This document shows positions 17,716 through 24,642 of a DNA stretch of 64,000 nt, piece after piece; the first letter of the stretch is position 1; each line of letters starts with the position of its first letter. The notes under the pieces are model-generated. The model did not search any database, had not been told where the DNA came from, and was given only the letters and a program-made list of their open reading frames with translations. The position numbers and the translations under genes are program-made. This DNA comes from Mesorhizobium amorphae (GTDB lineage: Bacteria; Pseudomonadota; Alphaproteobacteria; Rhizobiales; Rhizobiaceae): positions 186,001 to 250,000 of the forward strand of contig NZ_JHQS01000061.1 in the NCBI RefSeq assembly GCF_014843845.1, given 5' to 3'.

Positions 17716-20376
17716 CTAGTCTAGGTTTACCGTAATCGAAACCCGGCGATTGGTGGAGCTCCCGGTTTGACTATTTTCAGGCACCACCGGCTCAAAAGTT
17801 CCCGCGCCCCGAACCAGCAGCAGTTCCGGAGCGACGCCGCGCTTGTTGAGAAGCGCGCGAACTGTCTCGGCGCGAGCGGCGCTGATCGACGCGTTGGCCG
17901 TCTCACGGCCCGTGCCGTCCGAATGGCCGGTCAGCATGAACCGCGCTGTTATGCCTGACTTGCGGGCACTTTGGGCGAATTCCTTTATTTGATCCGCCAA
18001 TCTGTCGAGCACGGGCGTCTGCTCCGGTCCTGGGACAACTTTGCCGGAGTAGAAGAAAACATCGGTCGCCTGGATGGCCTCTCTCAAACGATTAAGTTCT
18101 GGAAGGTTCAGCTCACTCAGCTGCGAGACATCCAGAACCACTCCGTCCTCCGAAAGTTGTTCGGCGGCGGCCCGCGCCCGGTTGATCCAGGCGGCAGGAG
18201 CCTCACCCACGACAACGATGCGCCCCTGGACGATCGAAAGCTGAACCGATTTCGGCGGGGTCAGCGACGCCGTCAGCCGCTTCACCACGAACTTCGGATC
18301 AAGGCTCTGATAGAATTGCCACTGGGAATGAACGCGGGCAGGATCAACCTCCGTTCCAGACAGCAGAGCCTGCGGGTCGGCGGCAAGCGGGTCTCTCAGG
18401 CCGGAAATGTAGAAATGTCCGCCCCTCGCCGTTTGCTGGGCGACGATGATTCCCGGTTGGGCCTCAAGTCGCGACACATAATACTGCCAGTGCTCCGCCG
18501 CGCGTGCTTCGGGGCTCACATCACGAACCTTGGAGATGTCGAATTCCGGTCCGCCTGCCGAAAGCTGTCGGGCCGCTGCGCGCGCCCGATCTATCCAGGT
18601 GTCGGGAGCCTCGCCCTCGGCAACGATGCGATCATTGACGATCGAAAGTCGTACTGTATCCGGCGGATACAGCGACGCCGTCAGCCGCTTCAACACGAAC
18701 TCCGGCTCAAGGCTCTGATAGAATTTCCAGTCTGAATGAACCCGGGCGGGATCGACCTGCGTCCCAGACAACAGCGACTGCGGGTCGGCCGCAAGCGGAT
18801 CTCTCAGGCCAGCAACATAGAACTGGCCGTCGCGTATCTTTTGTTCGGAAACGATGACGCCCGGCTGGGTCCCCAGCCGTGACACATAGGCCTGCCAGCG
18901 TTCCGCCTCGTGTTCTTCGGGGCTCATCACATTGCGGACCCCGCCGACATCGAATTCCGGCCCACCCGCCGAAAGCTGCTGGGCGGCGGCCCGCGCACGG
19001 TCGATCCACGCGGCAGTAGCCTCGCCCTCGGCAACGATGCGATTATCGACGACCGAAAGTCGTACCGATGCCGGCGGCGCTAGCGACGCGGTCAGCCGCT
19101 TCAACACGAACTCCGGCTCAAGGCTCTGATAGAATTGCCACTGTGAATGAACGCGAGCGGGATCGACCTGCGTTCCGGACAACAGCGACTGCGGGTCGGC
19201 GGAAAGCGGGTCTCTCAGGCCGGCAATATAGAATTGGCCATCGCGCACCCTTTGTTCGGCAACGATGATGCCCGGCTGGGTCCCCAATCGCGACACATAG
19301 GCCTGCCAGCGCTGCCCGGATTGCCAGGAAAGAAAGAACCAACCCCCTGCCGCAATCAAAATCAGCAGGACTGCGGCCATCACCAGCCACGGAAATCCCT
19401 GGTTTGAGTCCTCCTGCTTCAGTTCAACGCAGGTCTGCAACTGCGTCTCTACGCCGACCAACTGCGAACTGTCGCCGTCAAACTGCTCTAAAGCCTGTGA
19501 GCATTCATCATGGATGCGAAGCAACACATCGCGAACTATTTCATGTAATTCCTCTGGCGGATTCCCCCGGATCACCGCAACCAAGGTCGCAAACGGTCCA
19601 ACTTCTGACCAGAGACGAAGCTCCCCAAAGCGGATAGTGTCCAGGCCGCTCTGTTCTTTCTCGTTAAATGAGTCTTTTACAAAATCTTGAATTGCACTAA
19701 GCATCGAAGAAATGAGTTGAGGGTCTTCGCTAGTTGCATTATCGGCTGTTACATGCGCTATCAAAAGCCCGGAATTGCGGTGAATGAGAAAGACATGTTC
19801 TACATGATACACAAGAGAATGCTTAAGAACAACCTCAGAAAAGCTTGCACCTGTTCTCCAAGATTCAAATCTCCACTTTAGTCCATGCCAGGTAAATATA
19901 TGTCTTAAAGTTTCATTCAGCGACTGAAAGGTCTGGTCGATCTTTTCCCCGATCGACTTGCGAATTGCCGGCAGAAATACCGGGTACAATATATCAGTAA
20001 GCGTACGCGGGCTCTTCTGGATGGACCGTTGCACAGCCCTCTCGACAGCTGGCGCAAGGGCCTCGCCGAGTTGTGCATGAGGCGCACGTGCGGCAGCACT
20101 GGGAAGAACGCCCCCCACTGCAGCCGCAAGCTGCTCAGGTTCATCGAGCAGGTCCGTAACTCGTGAAAGCTCCGAAATTTCGCGGCCGACCAGCAACTGG
20201 CGCAGCGTTTCCATGCGAGGATCGGCGGTTGGAACTCCGTCGAAACGCGCATGATAGTCCGGATCAACGTTCCGGGCAATTTCGACCAAAAGACGAGCCA
20301 GAGCTTCGCGATCAATCTCTGAATCGTTCGAAGCTGTTTTTTTAGGAAGGCTGATTGGGTCGACGGTCGACGTCAA
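17716..20376 (-). CDS. Envelope-spanning OmpA-family protein with longin/roadblock-like cytoplasmic region and three repeats
   Basis: An 886-residue protein. Residues 1-325 are cytoplasmic. Within them, about 185-295 (from HVEHVFLIHRNSGLLIAHV, through LISSMLSAIQDFVKDSF and RFGELRLW, to PPEELHEIVRDVLLRIH) look like a longin/roadblock-type domain, a fold often used to contact small GTPases. One membrane helix lies at about 328-350. Three near-identical units of about 137 residues follow (from about 356, 493 and 629), each ending in a BON-like segment (SVRLSVVDNRIVAEGEA). Residues 770-886 form an OmpA-type peptidoglycan-binding domain (TGHSDGTGRETAN, then NRRVSI). The start is TTG 20376, 7 bases after the upstream gene. 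It is probably an inner-membrane protein reaching the cell wall. Confidence 0.82.
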   Translation of the reverse strand: MTSTVDPISLPKKTASNDSEIDREALARLLVEIARNVDPDYHARFDGVPTADPRMETLRQLLVGREISELSRVTDLLDEPEQLAAAVGGVLPSAAARAPHAQLGEALAPAVERAVQRSIQKSPRTLTDILYPVFLPAIRKSIGEKIDQTFQSLNETLRHIFTWHGLKWRFESWRTGASFSEVVLKHSLVYHVEHVFLIHRNSGLLIAHVTADNATSEDPQLISSMLSAIQDFVKDSFNEKEQSGLDTIRFGELRLWSEVGPFATLVAVIRGNPPEELHEIVRDVLLRIHDECSQALEQFDGDSSQLVGVETQLQTCVELKQEDSNQGFPWLVMAAVLLILIAAGGWFFLSWQSGQRWQAYVSRLGTQPGIIVAEQRVRDGQFYIAGLRDPLSADPQSLLSGTQVDPARVHSQWQFYQSLEPEFVLKRLTASLAPPASVRLSVVDNRIVAEGEATAAWIDRARAAAQQLSAGGPEFDVGGVRNVMSPEEHEAERWQAYVSRLGTQPGVIVSEQKIRDGQFYVAGLRDPLAADPQSLLSGTQVDPARVHSDWKFYQSLEPEFVLKRLTASLYPPDTVRLSIVNDRIVAEGEAPDTWIDRARAAARQLSAGGPEFDISKVRDVSPEARAAEHWQYYVSRLEAQPGIIVAQQTARGGHFYISGLRDPLAADPQALLSGTEVDPARVHSQWQFYQSLDPKFVVKRLTASLTPPKSVQLSIVQGRIVVVGEAPAAWINRARAAAEQLSEDGVVLDVSQLSELNLPELNRLREAIQATDVFFYSGKVVPGPEQTPVLDRLADQIKEFAQSARKSGITARFMLTGHSDGTGRETANASISAARAETVRALLNKRGVAPELLLVRGAGTFEPVVPENSQTGSSTNRRVSITVNLD
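18127..19311 (-). repeat. Three tandem coding repeats of about 410 bp inside the OmpA-family gene
   Basis: The stretch encodes three consecutive copies of a unit starting W-Q-x-Y-V-S-R-L and containing GLRDPL, DPQSLLSGTQVDPARVHS, FYQSLEPEF and LKRLTASL. Approximate limits are 19311-18901, 18900-18493 and 18492-18127. The third copy has drifted most (EAQPGIIVAQQ, SLDPKFVVKR). The similarity is visible in DNA as well as protein, suggesting recent duplication or gene conversion. Confidence 0.85.
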
Positions 20377-20383
20377 GTTCCGA

Positions 20384-21049
20384 TCAACTCACTTTCCAGC
20401 TACGCTCCGAGTTGCCCTTGCTGCCGACGGGATCCTGATTCAGACATTTTGCGACCTCGACAAACAGGCCAGCCAAAAGATTTCGGTCGGTCTTGACGTT
20501 GCTGAGATCGGAAAACACCTTCTCTATCAGCATCTGAACGCCTTCGTTCTTTTGCTTGATTTCCTCACGCAGCAAATGATCGTTTCGATTTATCCGGTCC
20601 GCAACTTCGCGCTCAAGCTCGCTCAATTGATCCGACAACGCGCGCACCTGCTTTTCAAGTGCCTGATTTTGCTCGCGAAGATTCCGGTCAATCTCCTTGT
20701 CGGCCTCGGCTCGTGCATCTTTTTCGTGCCGCAATTGCGTCGCAAGCGAATCAACCTGCTTCTTCGCATTTGACTCGTACATTTCAAGATTGCGCTTGGC
20801 CTCGGATTCGACATCCTTGAAGCGCTGCAAGACCCGTTCTTCAAGCTTGGAAAAGCGGCGGTCATAGTCCTGCATCTGGTTGCCGAACAGCAGATCGCGT
20901 ATCTTGTCGACACCTACAGCATCGCCCGCGGCCCCGCCCTCGCGAGCCTGGCCCGCCATGAAGTTCAGCCCGTTTCCCTCTGCATTACTTATCAGATTTC
21001 CGTCCGCTTTATTTGCCGGAGAAGCGGTACTCGAAGATTCTTTGGCCAT
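20384..21049 (-). CDS. Coiled-coil protein, first gene of the GTPase operon
   Basis: A 221-residue hydrophilic protein I cannot place in a named family. Residues 1-45 are low complexity. About 48-60 (DKIRDLLFGNQMQDYD) may be a short conserved motif. From about 62 to 165 it is rich in Glu, Lys, Arg and Leu in a heptad-like pattern (RFSKLEERVLQRF, LREQNQALEKQV), so a long coiled coil is expected. The tail (LLAGLFVEVAKCLNQ) is amphipathic. There is no signal peptide or membrane helix. AGGGG seven bases before ATG 21049 is a good ribosome-binding site. It may scaffold the OmpA-type protein, GTPase and cyclase, but this is a guess from order and structure. Confidence 0.75.
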   Translation of the reverse strand: MAKESSSTASPANKADGNLISNAEGNGLNFMAGQAREGGAAGDAVGVDKIRDLLFGNQMQDYDRRFSKLEERVLQRFKDVESEAKRNLEMYESNAKKQVDSLATQLRHEKDARAEADKEIDRNLREQNQALEKQVRALSDQLSELEREVADRINRNDHLLREEIKQKNEGVQMLIEKVFSDLSNVKTDRNLLAGLFVEVAKCLNQDPVGSKGNSERSWKVS

Positions 21050-21086
21050 CCCTATGCCCCTTCATTTGAACAGCTGCCACAGTGCT

Positions 21087-21115
21087 AATTTAGAAACTGG
21101 TCAACTTGTCAGCAA
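21087..21115 (-). promoter_or_regulatory. Candidate promoter of the coiled-coil/OmpA/GTPase/cyclase operon
   Basis: On the minus strand, TTGCTG (21115-21110) and TAAATT (21092-21087) are separated by 17 bases and end 38 bases before the ATG at 21049. Position and spacing suit a sigma-70 type promoter. No alternative start site is obvious nearer the gene. Confidence 0.35.
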
Positions 21116-21996
21116 AATACCCGGCCCGCAAGCCGGACTTTTGGCCTAGGCGCGATTCGTGCGCCCCTTTTGCGTCTCTTGGGCTAGCAACAAATGCGCA
21201 AGTTACGATTGGCGTCACTCTAATGTCTATTCGCTATAGTGAACGTAACCGGATAATCTAATCGGCAATTTTGACGCAATCTGCCCCAGCGAAATGAGCA
21301 ATACTATGCCAGGCTATACTACTGGAGCGCAATTGCGTTGCGAAGACTCGTTAGACGCATTGCAATTCGCTTGTCTGGCGGCGCACATGCTGCCTCGCAC
21401 CCGGCTGGATACTACGACCATCAGCCTTCCTTACCGGCGGGAACGAGCAAGCCGATCGTTTTCATGATCCCCCGGATCTGGTTGGAAAGCTTTCGCGATC
21501 TTGTCGAGCGCGGCGGTCATCCGGTGTCACCGTCAACGCCCGCGTCAGTACAACCCTTCTGTAAGCCGGGTCAGGCTTGTTCATAAGGCGGAATAGCGGG
21601 AACCAGATGATCCTCACCCGAGTGGTGAAGAAATGCGCGAACGGAAATGCCCCGGCGCATCGACCTCAGCTTTAAGCCGTCGGGCATGAGCGCTTGCCAT
21701 TCAAGCCTGTCTTCAAGTTTTTTGCCTGCCTCCAATTCGCCCCGATCTTGAGAGAGCAGTGCTGCCATCCGATGCCGTCATCCGTTTTTGACATTCGCCG
21801 ACTCTTGCCGAAGAAAACGAAAGCTCGGTGATCCAGGACAATGCTACCGGAGGCGTTGTGGTACCGATGTTCAATGCCGAGCAAACCATCGAGGCTCGTG
21901 ACGGTACTTTTCGTCCTAAACGTTTGAAGATAAAAGAGTATCCCTGCCACGGGCGACCGCCAAGCCGCGCCGTGACCGGCAGGTGTCGCAGCTTTT
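21116..21996. other. Long intergenic region without a supported gene
   Basis: About 880 bases between the GTPase operon and the MscS gene. Small open frames exist (54 codons at 21307-21471 plus; 82 codons at 21338-21586 plus; 65 and 92 codons on the minus strand between 21571 and 21950). None has a convincing ribosome-binding site together with a recognisable protein. Two short hairpins (CCGGC/GCCGG at 21121-21136 and GGCGC/GCGCC at 21149-21165) lie near the operon promoter. The composition is closer to the low-G+C operon than to the MscS gene for the first 250 bases. Confidence 0.5.
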
Positions 21997-24291
21997 CTAC
22001 TCCGTTGTGCCGGCTTTTTTTCTGCGCCGATTGGTGTGCGACTGCGCGACGGCCATTTTTAACGCGGGTGTGATCTGCAACGGCGCATTCTCTGCCCCAT
22101 GTGGGTTCTGTAGCCCCTCAACATGCACAGTCGGGAACGGCAGTTCGATGCCCTGCTCCTTGAAGACTTGGCGGATGCGTACATAGAATTTGCGTTTCAT
22201 ACCAAAGGCGCCTCCTGGTCGGGTTGTGGCCTTGAGTCTCAATACGATGCCGTACTCGCCGAACTCCTGTACGCCCTGCATCTTGATCGGCTCGAGCACC
22301 CAGTGTTTGAATTCGGGATCTTCCGCCAGTTCGAGGCCGATTCGCTTGATCAGCCTGCGAGCGAAGTCGATATCGGTGTCATAGCCAACGGTGATGTTGA
22401 ATTTATCGATAACCCAGTCACGGCTCTGGTTCTGGACTGCCCCGAGTTCGCCGAACGGTACGGTGAAGAGCGGTCCACGATGGTGGCGCAGCTTGACCGA
22501 GCGCAGCGAAAAGCTCTCCACCGTACCCTTGTAGCTGCCCGATGTAATGTATTCGCCGACACGAAACGCATCATCGAGTAGATAAAATACGCCTGAGATC
22601 ACGTCCTTGACGATGGTCTGTGCGCCAAAACCCACGGCGACGCCAACGACGCCGGCGCCGGCGATCAGCGGGCCGATCTGGATACCCACTGAAGCGAGCA
22701 TCATCAGCACCGCCATCACGACGATCACTGCAAGCAGAATGTTCTGGATGATCGGCAAGAGCGTGCGCAGCCGCGCCTGCTGAGGATCGAGGGTCGGGAC
22801 GTCCTCCTCGCTGATGACCGCGTGCGGCATTTCGATGCCCAGCTTTCGTTCGATCAAGGCTTTGATGATCGACCAGCCGAAATCGGCGGCAAGCGCAATG
22901 ACCATGACATTGATCAAGCCGCGCAAAATGAGCGTGGTGGTCGTATCGCTGTCGCGCATGGACTGCATGTCCAGACCCCAGACACGCGCGAGAAGGTAAG
23001 CCGCCGCCAGGATCAAAATCATCCGGATTCCACGATCGATGACAGCGATCGTCACTGCCGGGATCGTAGGCCGGCCAGCATCCTCCGAACCCGGCCGCAG
23101 GACGAAATTAACCCCGCGCTGCGTCAGCACGATTGCCAAAGGCAGGACGAATGCGGCGAAGGTAAACCAGAACCATGTATACAGGCCGGCGATGCGCTGT
23201 AGGAACAGAACGACGAAATAAGCAGTCAACAACCATGTCGCTGCCGTGTGACCGTGCCCACCGTCCCGCCATGTTCTTGGCCGGCGCCAAACGGCAAGCA
23301 GCAGGAGCAGCAGCAGCACGAAATCGGCGCCCACCGACAGGACCATCATTCCGTCCCGATCGATGCCGAGACCCGGCAAAAGGATGAACGCGGCGGCGAT
23401 GAATGCGAAGACGCCGACGATCCGAGGTATCCAATAGGACCAATGGTCAGCCGTTTCGTTGGTGACCGGCAAAGCACGAACCTCGACGGCGTTCTCGACG
23501 TGCATGAAGGAAGGGACGAGCAGGGCTGCGACGTACGTGCGCACACCCCATGTCGCGACTGCAGCCATCAGAAATGTCAGCACAATCTCGCGGATGAGCA
23601 TTGGCCAATCGAACAACATGAACGCGCCGGCGCTGCCCAGCGCGAACGAGACGATCAGCAGGCTGGAATAAAGCGTGCGGCCGCCAATCTTCTTGGCTCG
23701 CCCGATGGGCGTATCCTTCGGTTGCGCGATGATCCAAAGACGAAATGGGCGGGTCAACTTGTACGTTGCCCAAGTGAGCGCCAGGCCGGCGGCGATGAAC
23801 ATCGCAATCAGCACAAGTACACCGACAGGCCCCTTGCTTGACATATCCGCCATGGTCTCTGCCCGAACGCGCGCGAACTGGCCTGGCAGCAAGGGCAAGG
23901 TTCGCACGATTCTTTCGATATGATGCTTGATCCGATCGAGCGTCGAGGATGCCATCGTATTCATCTGGCCTGGTGCGACCACGGCGTCGGACGATGCGGC
24001 GGCCGGCGAAGCTCCTGCCTCGGCAGGCGCTTCCGTTGACCCGGCGCCCTGATTTCGTTGTTCGGCCACCCAGGCCTTCACCGACGGATCGTCGAGAAGC
24101 TCGAATAGCTGTTTGACCCTTTCAGGCGGGACCGTCGCCGGCGCCTGCGCCTGTGCCGGACCAGCCAACAACAGGGCGATCCCAAAGACGATCGGACTGG
24201 CAACTAGGACAAACTTCGCAGTCAGATATCCGGGATGTCGTGCCGGGCGCGCCAGTTTCCTGGCTCCCAATCGTCCAATCATGCGTGGCAT
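21997..24291 (-). CDS. Large mechanosensitive ion channel of the MscS family
   Basis: A 764-residue protein. An N-terminal signal or first helix (FVLVASPIVFGIALLLAG, followed by AQAQA) precedes a periplasmic segment of about 100 residues and many membrane helices. The C-terminal third is the MscS core: the pore helix LIAGAGVVGVAVGFGAQTIVKD, then the beta domain (FRVGEYITSG, VESFSLRSVKLRHHRG, TVPFGELGAVQNQSRDW). GGAAGG ten bases before ATG 24291 supports this start over a GTG 18 bases upstream. Large MscS relatives release solutes during osmotic downshock. The gene stands alone. Confidence 0.9.
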   Translation of the reverse strand: MPRMIGRLGARKLARPARHPGYLTAKFVLVASPIVFGIALLLAGPAQAQAPATVPPERVKQLFELLDDPSVKAWVAEQRNQGAGSTEAPAEAGASPAAASSDAVVAPGQMNTMASSTLDRIKHHIERIVRTLPLLPGQFARVRAETMADMSSKGPVGVLVLIAMFIAAGLALTWATYKLTRPFRLWIIAQPKDTPIGRAKKIGGRTLYSSLLIVSFALGSAGAFMLFDWPMLIREIVLTFLMAAVATWGVRTYVAALLVPSFMHVENAVEVRALPVTNETADHWSYWIPRIVGVFAFIAAAFILLPGLGIDRDGMMVLSVGADFVLLLLLLLAVWRRPRTWRDGGHGHTAATWLLTAYFVVLFLQRIAGLYTWFWFTFAAFVLPLAIVLTQRGVNFVLRPGSEDAGRPTIPAVTIAVIDRGIRMILILAAAYLLARVWGLDMQSMRDSDTTTTLILRGLINVMVIALAADFGWSIIKALIERKLGIEMPHAVISEEDVPTLDPQQARLRTLLPIIQNILLAVIVVMAVLMMLASVGIQIGPLIAGAGVVGVAVGFGAQTIVKDVISGVFYLLDDAFRVGEYITSGSYKGTVESFSLRSVKLRHHRGPLFTVPFGELGAVQNQSRDWVIDKFNITVGYDTDIDFARRLIKRIGLELAEDPEFKHWVLEPIKMQGVQEFGEYGIVLRLKATTRPGGAFGMKRKFYVRIRQVFKEQGIELPFPTVHVEGLQNPHGAENAPLQITPALKMAVAQSHTNRRRKKAGTTE

Positions 24292-24642
24292 CGTGCTGTA
24301 ACCTTCCACTCAAATCGGCAAGCAACGACGTCTATGTCGGTCGTTGCTCCTACCTTGAAGAAGCCAATGTTGTGGTGCAAGGCTTCATCGTTCCAAGCGA
24401 GGCCGTTGCGCCGGGTACTTGGCGGTGTTTATTTAGCCGCCGGGGGCAGGGCATTTCGACCTCGGCCTAGGCCTCCGGCCGCTCTATGGACTGGGTATCC
24501 GTGATGCTGGGCGTGGAACACCCGGCACCAGGATCCCAGGCTCGTAGTGCGAATGGGTCAACGCTCATATGATCAATCACCTGTTCCGGCGTAACGCGGT
24601 TGCAGTTGTGCACGGGATACTTCAGGCGCGGGTAAAGACGGC
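24292..24642. other. Intergenic region between divergent genes
   Basis: About 350 bases between the MscS channel (leftward) and the glycosyltransferase fusion (rightward). It should hold promoters for both, but no clear -35/-10 pair, operator repeat or nod-box-like motif was recognised. An inverted GC-rich stretch (CTCGGCCTAGGCCTCCGGCCG, about 24461-24481) is the only notable structure. Confidence 0.4.

Noticed and set aside
18127..19311. CRISPR-like or mobile repeat array
   Set aside because: The repeats are long, in frame and without spacers; they are protein-coding domain repeats.
21307..21471. 54-codon open frame starting MPGYTTGAQL
   Set aside because: No good ribosome-binding site and no recognisable family; kept only as part of the gene-poor stretch.
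24292..24642. Possible nod box upstream of the GT2-methyltransferase-deacetylase gene
   Set aside because: No nod-box-like sequence could be found, and the enzyme lacks the membrane helices of NodC, so a symbiotic nod gene is not claimed.
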